In this document: positions 34,080 through 46,979 of the stretch, in pieces
Layout: the number at the start of each line of letters is the position of its first letter
Position numbering within the stretch: the stretch's first letter is position 1
From: Clitoria ternatea
Taxonomy: Eukaryota > Streptophyta > Magnoliopsida > Fabales > Fabaceae
DNA length: 64,000 bases
Assembly: GCA_037962975.1 (NCBI GenBank)
Contig: CM075675.1
Span: forward strand, 43,012,501 to 43,076,500
Direction: 5' to 3'
Translations under genes and position numbers: made by a program
The notes under the pieces: generated by a model
Database searches by the model: none
Told to the model about the DNA's origin: nothing
What the model saw: the letters and a program-made list of their open reading frames with translations, nothing else

Positions 34080-35542
34080 AAGTGATTATGTATTTCAATT
34101 TTAAATTCAATTGGATTTTTTAATGAAAATCAAAAATGAAATTTTAAATTTTATCTGTTATATTAAAAATATATTGAAATTTTGAAATTTTAATAGTTAT
34201 AAATTCAATTTAGATTGAATTTTGAAACTTATATATATAATATTAAAAGTTAGAAATTTTAATTTTAATGCTAATTTTTTATATATTATATTAAAAGTTC
34301 AAAATTTAAAAATTTTAATTAAAAAATTGAAATAATAAAAATCTATAAATTTAAATAGGTAATAAAATATATATTCTCGATATATTGATATTAAATAATA
34401 TTTAGAATCTAATATTAAATTATTGCATGATTCATATTGAATATTGTAGATTTTCATTAAATAGTTATAGCATTTAATGCATTACGTAGTTAATTTTGTT
34501 ATATATAATGATGATTTTCTATTTATAAATATAGTAACTAAGAATATTAAGTCTCTTATATTTCAATTTTAAATTCAATTAGAGTTTTTAAGGTTTAAGA
34601 TTTAGGGTTTAGGTTCACATAGAGAAATAAAATGTCGACTTTCGAAACCTTAACTTAGCTCATTGAAACGACTTCAAATTAACTTCAAGCGTTTTAGGAA
34701 CTTAGCCCAACATAATCTGTCCTCCAATTCAAAGTCCCCATTTCACCTATGACTTTCCGAAGCCCGGGTTGTAATCTAATAATATTGGGACGCAACCACA
34801 TTAGTGAATTAGTCATACCCATCAGCAATGAAGTTATTTACGAGTCTCCATGGACTATAAATGGTGAAAAACAAGGACCCCTACCATAGAACCCTATTCG
34901 GACATAAGAGAAAAAGGAGAAGAATGACAACAGAATATAAAATTAAAAGTACCTATACGTAGATATCACTCCCGGGGTTCCAAAAACACTTCCAATTACA
35001 AATTCCGACAACAAATGGACTTTCAATTGGACGCTCCAAGGATGCCAATGGCAACTCTTTCACTCTCAGCTATGCTCTCGGTTCTTTCTCTATTTCATGC
35101 ACGAGGGGAACAAGACAATGGAAATAAAATTGAATTATTTTAATTGAATGACAACTTGTTAATTCCCACTCTTTTCTATTTCTTTTAAATTCTCTTTAAT
35201 TTTTATAAATAATCATAATTCACTTTTACTATTTCTTTTTCTTTTATTTCCTTATTAATAATTATAATTTGTCTTCCCCTTTAATTAATTAAATTTTATT
35301 TATAACCAAATCTCACAATTATTTTATTTAATTTTTATTAACCTGTTAATAATTTATAATTTAACCTTACACCACACCTTTAATTAATTACAGGCCCTTG
35401 GGCGTCACGACCATGGCTTTCTAGGTGAGTCTAGTCCTGGGCGTGGTAATCTCTTACGCCCAGGCATAAGCACGTGGGAGGCTAGGCGTGCTTACACTGG
35501 CTGGTGGGCGTAACTACGCCTATTGGTAGGGAATGGAACATA
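34080..35542. other. Repeat-derived DNA with GGGCGT...ACGCC motifs
   Basis: No gene. The first 550 bp are AT-rich repeats that resemble the DNA flanking the MITE. From about 34640 the sequence resembles an old LTR: ACATTAGTGAATTAGTCATA near 34798 matches the Ogre left flank. At 35390-35520 several inverted motifs occur, such as GGCGTAACTACGCC and GGGCGT...ACGCCC. The match GGGCGTCACCACGCCC lies beyond the solo LTR at 39417-39432, showing that the two sides were once contiguous. Confidence 0.45.
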
Positions 35543-35547
35543 CCTGA
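35543..35547. repeat. Target-site duplication CCTGA (left)
   Basis: CCTGA precedes TGTAACA at 35548 and recurs at 39391-39395 directly after TGTTACA. Confidence 0.85.
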
Positions 35548-37260
35548 TGTAACACCCCCTTATATACACGAGATATATATGTATTCTTCTTACTTTTAAA
35601 AAAAACTTTTAGAAAGATATACATATTTATCACTCTTTATCTCGTGTATACAAGGACGTATATACATCTGATTTCCTTTAAATATTGAAAGTAAAAAAAA
35701 TTGTCTTTCAATATTTGTCCATAATGACAAAATAATTTATAGAAATCACAAGTGATAAATCATTACAATATTATATCCGAATAAAAGAGTTTATCAAAGT
35801 TTAACCTTTACCTTGTTACAATTATCTACTTGATATTGTAATAAGACAAAATAAAACTAAATTATACCTCTACTACAAATGTGAACAATCATTTCCTAGT
35901 CCTTGAACCATCGAGTTTTTTGAATCCTACTCTTGTCATATCTCTTCATCTAATCGATTGAGGATGAGACCACTTTATCCTCTTGTAATTACATATCCTT
36001 CCATCTTGGACTGCTAGCTATATATCATATAACATATATTTTGGACACAAAAATTCAAACAAGAAGGAGTGAGAAACAAAATATAATATATTACAGATAA
36101 GACATAAGCATAAGGGTTTTCACAAACTAATATAGTAATATCAGTCATAATCTCATATACAATTAATTATGAATATAGGGTTTCCACATACATAACACTT
36201 ATATTTTCATTCATAACCATCCATATAGAATGTCACAATCACATGAATGTTATGTAATGCTTATGCTACTATCTCATTCAGTTTATGCATGTGGGCCCTT
36301 AAAGTTTTAGTTTGCACTGGGCCAACCAGGAGTTTACACTGTTTCATAAATTCTGGATAATAATAACATAAATGCCTTCATGGCATATGAACAGCTCAAC
36401 TGGCGTGGAAACACTTAGAGACTAGTCAGACTGAGAAAGTTTTTATTGTGAAAGTACCCGACACTAGGGAGCGACCCCAGGTCACCTGAAGCACCCTTTC
36501 ACACTCTCTCATCCCAAGGCTCGCAATTAAGCCTCCTCTAATGTATCCTCGGTTTCTATAATCCGTCCCCAGGCAATATCACATCTCATTTCTCTTTAAT
36601 GATTCATGATGCATGAACTACTCGCATATTTAGTTGGTTAAGGCTTTTAGAAACTCAATTATTAAATACCATAAAGGTTCACAAAATCATCACAATAAAC
36701 TGTACATTTCCATAAGTTCTTCTTTGAACTTTTGTTATACTGAAATAATTTAGTACAGTCTTCAAATTCAGATCTTACCAAAATTGAGTTTCCAAGCCTT
36801 AAATATCTCAAAGCTTTCTCTTAAAAATCTTCACATATTTACATAATCTTTCTCAATTTGAATATTAACTAGATTGAGTTTTTGAAATCTCCACAAAATA
36901 TTCTTTAGTTATTTCATTGGGGAAAACCAAAATAATTTACTTTAAACTTCTAATTTCTAAAGAAAATAATTTAAAATCATTAACTAAGAATACTTAAAAC
37001 TATAAAAATTTTCTTTAATTCAAGAATTAATTGTCTCAACCTCTGATTTTCATAAAATAGCTTCTTTCTAATACTAGATTTTATTATAGAGATTAAAAAT
37101 AAGTTAATAAAAATTATTTCTAAGAAGAAATAAAAGACTAAAATAATTATAAAATACTTTCTCTTGGAATAAAAATTTAAAGAGTAAGGTAAGAAAATTC
37201 TTACTGAGTTTTAACTTTCCGTCATGCTTGCTATATGCTCAAACTTCATATCACAAGGTC

Positions 37261-37680
37261 ATCAATCATTCATCAACCACAATCAAGTATAGTAATCTCA
37301 TCAATCACAATCAAATATCATCAATCATAATTGCATATTATTAATCACAGTCTAATATTATAAATCACAATATCATTAATCGAAATCAAATATAATTAAT
37401 TATAATCAAGTCAAATCAACTAAATATCGCTTATAAATATAATTCAAATTTTTAATGGTTATTTAAATTAGTAGATTTGGTTTTGAGTCCTTATAGTTCA
37501 TTCCTCGCATAGGTCTATATAAGTCCATATATAATCCAGTCTTCGCATAGGTATAGTTCAGTCTAGACAGGTCATAATAGTCCAAGTCCTTGCATAGGTT
37601 TAGTTCGATCCATATAGGATATAAAAATCCAAGTCCTTGCATAGGTTTAGTCCAGTCCGTATAAGTTATAATAATTCAGA
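37261..37680. repeat. Imperfect tandem repeats inside the solo LTR
   Basis: Two short arrays. At about 37261-37420 are units built on CATCAATCACAATCAAATAT. At about 37500-37670 are three units of about 65 bp containing CTTGCATAGGTTTAGTCCAG. Confidence 0.65.
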
Positions 37681-37984
37681 TCCATGTATAGATATTTCAG
37701 AATAAGTTACACAATATATTAAATTTATTATAAATTTTAAGTTGAGAAGTTATTACTTTAAAATAATAATATTATTAAATTTAAAAGGAGTAGGGGACTC
37801 CTCCCTTTATTCTTATGTCTTTCATATTATATTCTTATCTCACTCCCCCTTACCTCTTGTATACCGATTCGTTATTGAAAATCCATGCGCGCCTCGTCTC
37901 CGAGTTCTAAAATATACCAATTTCATTTTAATATAATTACAAGATGAAAATTAAGATTACAACTTAAAATAAAAAATGGTAAAT

Positions 37985-38240
37985 TTTGAATAGTGAATAG
38001 TGAATAGTGAATAGTAACAGTAAATAGTAATAGTAAATAGTAAAACGTGAATAGTAACAGTAAATAGTAAATCGTAAATAGTAACAGTAAATAGTAAATC
38101 GTGAATAGTAACGGTAAATAGTAAAACATGAATAGTAAAGGTAAATAGTAACAGTAAAGGTAAATAGTAACAGTAAATAGTAATTTACTATTTGAATAGT
38201 AATTTACTATTGAAATAGTAATTTACTATTGAAATAGTGT
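37985..38240. repeat. AGTAAATAGTAA minisatellite inside the solo LTR
   Basis: Repeated units of GAATAGTAACAGTAAATAGT change into a near-palindromic AATAGTAATTTACTATT at about 38175-38235. It is non-coding. Confidence 0.8.
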
Positions 38241-38476
38241 TACTATGCAGAATAGTAACTTAAAATAATATTATTTCCAGTATAATAACAGATTTCTAAA
38301 AACGATATAAAAATAACCCAAAAAATATAAAAGTGAGGTGTTCGTACCTTAGAATTTTAGCAGAACCTTCTTCCAAAAAAATTATTTCTCTCTCTCACTT
38401 CCACCACTATCTCACTAGCACTACTATATTAAGAAAACTTAATCTGAAATTATGAATTCTAAAGAAAAAATCCTTC

Positions 38477-38488
38477 GGTATTTATAGG
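38477..38488 (-). promoter_or_regulatory. TATA box of the solo LTR
   Basis: On the minus strand CCTATAAATACC, about 900 bp from the LTR start. It fixes the orientation and divides U3 from R-U5. Confidence 0.55.
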
Positions 38489-39390
38489 AAAAAAATTTAC
38501 TATGCATTCCATTATTTTAATATAAAAGTACTATGCATTTTTGAATTTTTTATTCCTGGTTACTGTGCATCTTTTGAAATTTTCATACATGCACAGTGTT
38601 TTGCATAGTAATTGTTGGCAAAATTATTAAGTCAAATAGTAACCCTTCACTCGGTATATTTTAAATATTCAAAATGAGTCCTTTTTGAAATTTAGCGATA
38701 TTATATCAGTCCTCACTAATTTTATAATAAGTAATATAAAGCTAAAATTTTAAAAATCTAAAATTTTCTGTTAATAAAATTTTATTGATACGTTTCTAAT
38801 TTTTTAACGATTAGAAAAAATTAAAATTTTTCTCAAACTGATAATTTTTAGATAAGTCTACTTGAAATAGATTTTAGAAAATTTTCTTATAATTTAAATT
38901 TACATTCTTGTAAATATTTTTAATTTTAAGCAACTTTATATGAATTTAAAATTATTTAAAATATATTATTTTATTAAAATAATTCAAAATTTTCAAAAAA
39001 TTCCAGAAAATCATAAACATGATGTAGATCAAAAAGTTCAAAAGAACCATAGTCTAATTCCTTCAAAATTTTATTTTAAAATTCTAATAAGTGTTAAATC
39101 TTAAATATGTAAAAATATAACAACATAAAATAAAAATGGTGAATAATAAAGATATTAAAAATTCTTAATATAATTTTCTTAATTAGTGAATACTAATTAA
39201 GTCACTTTAAAATTCTTATTCAGAAATATTTTCATTTTTTTATTATTATTATTTTAAAAAAAACAAATAATAAAAATATAAATACCAAAATAAAAAAAAA
39301 TGATAATAAAAAACTAACTTATAGTAAGTATTTCTCAAGAAATATATATTAATATCTATTTCCTATTTGTGATGAAAATAGGATGTTACA

Positions 39391-39395
39391 CCTGA
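39391..39395. repeat. Target-site duplication CCTGA (right)
   Basis: Partner of 35543-35547. Confidence 0.85.
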
Positions 39396-40174
39396 CTGTG
39401 GCACCCTCTTACGATGGGGCGTCACCACGCCCAACACTTGAACAACATACCACTCTTTTTGCATTTTGGGATTTTTGCCCCGATTCAAGTATTGGTTTTG
39501 GGTAAATCCACCTCAATCCCATTGCCTAAGGTTATTACGAGGGTTATACTACGTAATGGTTGAATGCTAAAAAAATTTGGTTCCCGAATATCATGTGGCA
39601 AATTATGTTACGTATTGTGGCATTCGCACGTGGGATTTTATTTTGGTCGACGCCTTAGGATCTAAGGAGTCATACTTTTTATTAGTATCAGAGCGTGGCT
39701 ATTTTAGCTTGCGCTTGGATTTAAATTTTAGTGTCACAATATTTTGTGTTATCAGAGACTAGCCCTTTTGGCTCAAGCTTGGATTGGATTCTAGGTGTTA
39801 CATTACTTAGCACCCTTGGTGACGCATTGCATAGTTAATTTTACTATATAAATATAGTAACTAAGAATGTTAATTTTATTATATATTTCAATTTTAAATT
39901 CATTTGGAGTTTTTAATAAAACTAAAACATAAAATTTTTATTTTTATTTTATATATTAAATTTTAATGCATATATATTATATTAAAAATGTATTATATTT
40001 TATTATATATATAATATTAGGTTATCCAACATGAGGGGATAATTCTTACGGACCAGGCTCACTTTCTCTCTTATGTATTACACTATTTTATTGGGAATCT
40101 GATATTGTCTCTCCTGGTCCGTGGGGAATCAAGAGTCTCTACCTCGATCTCTAGTTGTCACACCGACCTTTGCG

Positions 40175-40235
40175 TTGCAGGGCAAATAGTGGTGCCACCT
40201 ACAAAGATTCTCTGACTCTCGAGTCAATTTAAGTG
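40175..40235. repeat. Dispersed repeat block, copy 3
   Basis: GCGTTGCAGGGCAAATAGTG, GTGCCACCTACAAAGATTCTC and CTCTCGAGTCAATTTAAGT follow the same order as the copies at 540-600 and 31670-31725. Confidence 0.4.
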
Positions 40236-40589
40236 GCTAATAACGGAGCTTAGGCAAGAGTATTATGTGCATATCTTAATGAGTCATAAATAAGGAATAT
40301 TTATAGAGATGAGTGACAGTTGAGTCTTACGTGATGTTGTGTTAGTACAAATCTATAAGTTACAGAGAAAATCTGACACCCATACAGACATGTCTGACAT
40401 GCTTTACAAGTTAGCACCAATGTGCCCCCAACAGATGACCAAGCCCGCTGCGTTGTAGCATGCAGAGGCTCCGGTTATCAAAAGGAGACATCTATCGGGG
40501 GTGATGACATCGTAGTAAATTCCCCCTACTGTGTCTTCTATTCATGTTATGGGTGATCTGATGTCGAGGATTGAGACCGGTGTACAGAA

Positions 40590-40970
40590 CGGATTAAATA
40601 TTAATTTATAATATATATTTTATATATTAAAATTATATATTTAATATATATATATATATTAATGAATAATATATAATTTATATATAATATATTAATGTAT
40701 ATAATTTATTTATTAAAGTTATATATTCTATATATTATAACTGTATGTAATATATATTAATTTATATATGAATGTATTAATTTATTATATATACTATATA
40801 TTAACGTATATCATACATTGATATATTAAATATATAATATTTTTAATAAATAAATTATAAATTATACATTGATATATGTAATTTTAATATTATATATTAT
40901 ACATTAATATATAAATATATATTATATACAATTTTAATATATATTTACATGTAATATTGTGGTGTGTTTT
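40590..40970. repeat. AT-rich low-complexity island
   Basis: About 380 bp almost entirely of A and T, built from TATATTAATGTATA-like units. It probably expanded by slippage. Confidence 0.8.
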
Positions 40971-41096
40971 TTCTTGTGGTAGTGTTGTAGGGATTTCCTT
41001 TAACATGTATTTAGTTTGTAGCAATTTTAACCATTAGTAATATGTGTCGTCTTGAATTAGGACAATTTAAGTGTCATTCCACATTAATCAGACATT

Positions 41097-41101
41097 AAAT
41101 A
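41097..41101. repeat. Target-site duplication AAATA (left)
   Basis: AAATA before TGTAACATCC at 41102 matches AAATA at 59712-59716 directly after TGTTACA. Confidence 0.88.
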
Positions 41102-43555
41102 TGTAACATCCTAGGTTATTTTTGCATTTATTTTTATTCAATTGATTAAATCTTATGATAAATTTTTTTTTTCTTTTCTTGAAAATTAATCAAGATTTAG
41201 TGAAATAGCATTTAGTTTTACTGACTTATTCAAGTGACAGCAGTCGCAGTCAAATTAAATAAATGAGATTTAGAAAGAAGAACAAGTTAATCTAAGCACA
41301 ACGGATGGGGAAAAAGGGAATCAGGGCCTCCCGCTTGAGCGAGGCCCCTACTCGTCTGAGCGAGATTCCGGACTCTCGCTTGAACGAGGTTTCTATTAGC
41401 TTGAGCGAATACCTTTCGCACATCGAATTGGGCAAAACATGCAAACGGACTCCCGAAAAATCTCACCCTAAAAATGATTCTGTTAACCAAAGGGTTGTCA
41501 TAGCTACCATGAGAGCATATGTAAATGACAGTGATGTATTTTAAAATATAGATTTGCATCCGGTCCGGTCTTGGTTAAACACAACTAATAATAATGCTCG
41601 GAAGTTCTTATACACACATATAACTCTATAGAGAGTCACTCAAAGTCACTCGGACCCTGGCACCGATCTCCCCCTTGGCGCGACTCCATGGCTCCTTCCC
41701 CCTCCCTGTCACTGGTTACTAAAAAAAAAGACAAGGGTGAGTGTTTGGCATTGTAATTAATATAGAATGGAACTTAACAAATATACATACATAATTATAT
41801 ATATACATCAAGCATCATTCGAAAGTAAGCACAGTTTACTCAACAAGTACATCATTTGCAACCGTCAAAGGGGTTAGCCCATACTTAACAAGATATCAAT
41901 TTTTCACTCGGAAATCTATCAAATTACACATAGAAACACAGTGTATTACATACGAAAACTATATTAACCCAACCAAGCAATTCCATCACATTCATCACAA
42001 TCACCACTGACTCTCATACAATCTGACTCCTAGTATCCGGATACTAAAGGATTGACCTTCAGCTGGGGGTCCTACTTGACACCCCGTGAACCCTGCTTGG
42101 TTCACCGAGTCCTGCTTGACTCTCCACCTCGACCACTGGGTCCTACTTGACCACTGGGTAGCTCAACTGGGCCCGAAAACCACGGGAGCCGGAAATGAGG
42201 GGCTATCATATACCGTCGGCCATCCCACACCACATAGTCATTCAACAATTTACCTTTCACATAATAATATTAATTCCTCATCACTCAGGTAGCCTGCTTG
42301 CTAACCCGACGTCACATAACACTGATCATTTCAACATTAGATATCACAAGATCATAACATGATAAACTCAACCACACCCGATCCTCCACTAATTAATGTA
42401 CCCAGTCACACATGCACAAGCATAAACACACAACTACGTTTAGCAACATTTTCCTTAACCTGTTTACACTACCTCAATGACCTGAATAAGAAGCGAGTCC
42501 TATTCTAATTAATTATAACCCGAACACCCCCTTACATTGGTTCCACGCTTCGATAATCTGCTCTCTGTGTCGATTCCTTCCTCTGAGCACTGGTTTCGCA
42601 GTCTCAGCTCCGTCACTCAGTCTTCCGTTGCTTAACCTACTACCTATGGATCATAAAGTACAGCTCGTCACTTCAACGCCCCTTAGTTCATGGACTGCAT
42701 TTGGGCTCACACTCACCAGAGGAGTGGAGAACAGCCTCGAATATAACCATGCATGGCCCTTAACCGCCAAAGAATAAAAGGGATAAGGGAATCACAATTG
42801 GAACAGATCAGTAGACTCACCTTGAAGCCTCGATTGCAGGAATGGGATTCAGTTGAAGTTCAGACACAAATGGAGTCCCTCCCCAGCGCATGCAACTCAA
42901 CATTAAGAGAGGAGAAAACGAAAGAGAAGGGACAGACCAGCAGCAGAGGTAACTCGCAAATAATGAAGAGGGAAGGAAGAGAATCTTCTTATATATATAT
43001 AAAGCTCATGGGCAAGATCGTCTTTTCCTTTATTTTATTTGTATTCTCCCTAAATTTTAATCAATTTCACCATATTAGACTATTTCATAGTTATCAAATC
43101 AATTACACTTATTTATTCCCTCAACGTTTAATTATTCACAATTCTCTAATACTTCGCAAGAGTATAGGCCCAATATGAATATCGGCCCCCCGGTGTCCTA
43201 GCTAAGTGTTCATACCTCGGAAATCCGAGCTACAACCTGAGAGGTCGGATATCTCATCCGTGCTCACCTCTTGGTTACCTACACCCGTTGTTTCAGTCAT
43301 TATAAGGTTAATCCGGGCTATGACCCCGAGTGAGGCGCTCTCCTCACATCGGTTTGGACCAAACCACCTGGCCCTGTCCGCTCTTCTCTTACACTCCCGA
43401 TCTTCAACTCCGCCTGCCCGCTCTTCTGAGACCGATCTCGACACCGGCTTTCCCGTCTCTGGCTCAGACAGAACAAATATTAAATAAAACTTCTAAAACA
43501 TTTACTAACATTTCCCATTTCTTATAATTCTCATTAAAACATCAGGGATGTTACA
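41102..43555 (-). repeat. 3' LTR of the Tekay-like element
   Basis: TG at 41102 and CA at 43555. It contains CTCGCTTGAGCGAG-type motifs at 41330-41410 and a minus-strand TATA-like run at 42990-43004. The purine tract TTTTAGGGGGGTGGA (minus strand, 43556-43570) lies at its inner edge. Confidence 0.93.
42990..43004 (-). promoter_or_regulatory. TATA-like box in the Tekay-like 3' LTR
   Basis: On the minus strand CTTTATATATATATA, about 550 bp from the LTR start. The 5' LTR has the same box at 59146-59160. It is the best TATA candidate in the LTR. Confidence 0.45.
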
Positions 43556-43570
43556 TCCACCCCCCTAAAA
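43556..43570 (-). other. Polypurine tract of the Tekay-like element
   Basis: On the minus strand TTTTAGGGGGGTGGA ends directly at the TG of the 3' LTR. Confidence 0.75.
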
Positions 43571-43589
43571 GGAGATTTCGTCCCCGAAA

Positions 43590-46500
43590 TCAGTGTTCCG
43601 GTTGGAAAAGATGAGGGTACATTCGCCTCATATCGGATTCTAACTCCCAAGTGTAGTTCATCCAATGTAAATTCTGCCACTTCACCTTCACCAGCGGTAC
43701 CTCCTTGTTCCTTAACCGTTTGGTTTGATGCTCTTCAATGCTGATCGGTACCGCCTCCACCGTCAGGTTCTCCTTCACTTCAATGGAGTCACTCGGTACA
43801 ATCATGGTATCACACGGAATATAGGCTCGAAGTTGCGATACGTGGAACACGTTGTGAATATTAGTCAACGATTGGGGAAGATCCAGTCGATAAACGACTT
43901 CACCAATCCGTTCTAGTATTTGGTATGGTCCAATATACTTCGGATTAAGCTTTTGGCTCTTCAAAATTCGACCTACACCCTTAGTCGGTGAAATCCTTAG
44001 GAACACCCAATCACCCACTTGGAATTCAAGGGGTCTGTGCCGATTGTCATAATAGCTCTTTTGCCGGTCTTGGGCAATTTTTATCTTCTCTCGGATTAAA
44101 GCGATTTGTTCGTTCATCTCTTGAATCATCTCAGGCCCCAGATGAAGGGCATCGCCATTCTCATTCCAACATAATGGAGTATGACATTTTCGACCATAAA
44201 GAGCTTCGTATGGAGCCATCCCAATGCCGCTATGGTAACTGTTATTATATGCAAACTCTACCAAGGGCAAGTATTTCTCCCATGATCCGCCCTGTTCCAG
44301 TACACATGCCCTTAACATATCTTCAAGAGTCTGTATAGTCCGTTCTGATTGGCCATCGGTCTGGGGATGGTAGGCTGAGCTCAGTTTGAGCTCAGTACCC
44401 AGTTGTTGTTGCAAACTCCCCCAAAACCTCGAAGTGAATCGGGGATCCCGATCGGAGATAATGCTTGAGGGCACACCATGCAGTCGTACAACTTCCGCAA
44501 CGTACAACTTAGCTAATCGATCTAGCGACCACTTCATATTTATTGCCAGGAAATACGCACTTTTGGTTAGTCGATCAACAATCACCCAAATTGCGTTGTA
44601 TCCGGTTCGAGTGTGAGGCAGTCCGGATACGAAGTCCATGGTGATACCTTCCCACTTCCAGATCAGAATTTCTGGAGGTCGAAGCAAACCTGGAGGTCGT
44701 TGGTGCTCAACTTTGCACTTCGTGCATATCACACAGGATTTTACATACTCGATTATTGCCTTCTTCATGCTTGGCCACCAGAATTCCTTTTTTAAGTCAT
44801 GATACATTTTTGTCACTCCCGGATGTATACTCAGAGAGCTCTTATGTGCTTCTGATAGCACCGCCTGCCTGAAGCCTCCATGTGCAGGCACCACCACTCG
44901 GTTCCTGAATCTCCATATACCATCATTACCCCGAGTTATCTCCACATTTTTACCTTGGGTCTGAGTATCAATCAGCCTCAGTAACTCTTCATCGTCTTTC
45001 TGTGCAGCTACCACAGACTCCAGAAATTCGTTGGAGATTTTTAACATTCCGATTGTCATTCGGTTTGGCGCGTCCATAACAATTCCAATATTCATATCTC
45101 TAAAGCTTTCCAGCAATTCCTGTTCTCTACCCATCAGGTAAGCCACGTGTAATACCTTCCTGCTTAGTGCATCTGCCACAACATTCGCTTTGCCCGGGTG
45201 ATACTTTAAATCGAAGTTGTAATCCTTCAAATACTCCACCCATCACCTCTGTCTCATATTTAGCTCCTTTTGATCAAATAAGTACTTTAAACTCTTGTGA
45301 TCACTAAATACTACAAAGCGAGCTCCATACAGGTAATGGCGCCAAATCTTCAGTGCGTACACCACTGCTGCAAGTTCCAGATCATGAGTCGGGTAATTCT
45401 CCTCATGTGACCTCAATTGCCTTGAAGCATAGGCAATTGCCCGATCATCTTGCATCAACACACACCCCAATCCAAATTTGGATGCATCATAATATACTTC
45501 AAATTCCTGTGTTACATCGGGCAGTGCAAGCACAGGGGCAGTCGTTAAACATCGCTTGAGAGTTTGGAAGCTTAATTCACACTTTTCTGACCACACGAAG
45601 GGGTTTCCTTTCCTCGTTAACCGAGTCAGAGGGAGTGCTATCCGAGAGAACCCCTCAATGAAGCGTCGATAGTATCCAGCTAATCCGAGGAAACTCCTGA
45701 TTTCAGTTACTGACTTCGGCCTCTCCCAAGCCATAACCGCCTCAATTTTTGTCGGATCAACTGAGATTCCCTCTTGGGAAATTACATGCCCCAAGAATTG
45801 TACACTACTCCCCCAGAAATCATACTTAGATAGTTTAGCGTACAACTTCTTCTCTCGGAGTACTTGTAAAACAAGTCGAAGATGTTGAGCATGCTCCTCG
45901 TCCGACCTCGAATATACCAAAATATCATCAATGAATACTACCACAAACTGGTCCAAGTACGGTTGAAAGGTCCGATTCATATAGTCCATAAAAATGGCAG
46001 GAGCGTTCGTTACTCCAAAGGGCATTACTACGTACTCGAAGTGCCCATACCTAGTCCGAAATGCTGTTTTTGGGGTATCCTCCGACCTCACTCGGATTTG
46101 GTGGTACCCCGACCTCAAATCGATCTTAGAGAACATAACGGCGCCTCGCAACTGGTCCAGTAAATCGTCAATCCGAGGTAGTGGATATTTATTTTTGATT
46201 GTCAGTTTGTTCAGCTGTCGGTAATCAATGCACATTCGCATACTACCGTCCTTCTTCTTTACCAGTAACACCGGAGCGCCCCAGGGTGAGGCACTGGGTC
46301 GGATAAAGCCCTTTTCTAGTAATTCGTTTACTTGTTTCTTCACTTCGGTCAATTCCACCGAAGACATTCTATATGGCGCTCGGGACACAGGTTCTGCCCC
46401 GGGAATCAAGTCAATAGAGAAATCAATCTCCCGACTGGGAGGTAGCTCCAGAATTTCTTCCGGAAAAACGTCAGGAAATTCGCAAACAATTGGAATATCG

Positions 46501-46979
46501 CTCGGCAGGAGGTTATGCCTACCCTCCGAAGCGAATAAAACAACATACGTGGTTAGGACATCGCTCACCCCGTCCTTCATGTCAAGTTCCTGAGAGAAAA
46601 TAATATTCTTCCGATAACAATCGACCAACACATGATTAGCAGCAAGCCAATCGAGACCTAGAATAACATCTAAGTCCTTCAATGGCATACAGATAAAATT
46701 CACTCGAAAAGTACGGGCTTCGATTTGCATCGGCAGTTCTCTACACACTGTAGTTGCACGGAAAGTGGAACTAGTTGGAGTGGAAACAATAAGAGCGTTC
46801 TCCATTAAACCGATCGGCAGACCAAGCCGTCGCACACAACTTTCCAAAATAAAGGAATGGGTGGCACCCGAATCATAAATTACATCAACTAGATAGCCAC
46901 AGATGAGGCACTTACCCTGTACCAAATTGTCATTCCTCGTAGCTTCCGAAGCGTCAAACGCAAATACACGCCCGGTCAT
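43590..46979 (-). pseudogene. Tekay-like pol: protease, RT, RNase H, integrase, chromodomain; one stop
   Basis: A single minus-strand frame, continuous with gag. The protease (about 46700-46900) has the active-site DSGAT. RT (about 45800-46330) has the catalytic FIDD, and RNase H follows with YDASKFGLGCVL. A TGA at 45240-45242, one C-to-T change from an Arg codon, separates this from the downstream half. That half has the integrase zinc-binding region (CVICTKCK) and DDE core (SDRDPRF and GQSERTIQ). The last 60 or so residues (KEVPLVKVKWQN to the DMRRMYPHLF end) are a chromodomain-like tail, which in this lineage directs insertion into heterochromatin. Apart from the single stop the polyprotein is open. 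Confidence 0.92.

Larger units (their letters stand above)
35548..39390 (-). mobile_element. Solo LTR, 3.84 kb
   Basis: TGTAACA...TGTTACA ends with a 5 bp TSD on both sides, one TATA box on the minus strand and no internal domain, primer site or coding sequence. This is the expected product of recombination between the two LTRs of an element. The minus-strand start TGTAACATCC is the same as that of the Tekay-like element at 59711, which suggests a related Ty3/gypsy family with longer LTRs. A complete small non-autonomous element is less likely because there is no internal repeat pair. Confidence 0.75.
39396..41101. other. Repeat-derived DNA between the solo LTR and the Tekay-like element
   Basis: No gene. 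A primer-site-like TTAGTATCAGAGCG near 39682-39696 resembles a tRNA-iMet primer site, so 39396 to about 39680 may be the end of an older plus-strand LTR whose upstream part lies before 35543. A third copy of the dispersed block lies at 40175-40235. An AT-only island (mostly TATA and ATTA steps) spans about 40590-40970. Confidence 0.4.

Noticed and set aside
39682..39696. tRNA-iMet primer site of an additional complete element
   Set aside because: The match is partial (TTAGTATCAGAGCG) and no internal coding region follows. It is mentioned only as a possible relic.
44386..44616. Plus-strand ORFs within 43590-47771
   Set aside because: They are antisense shadows of the Tekay-like gag-pol frame.
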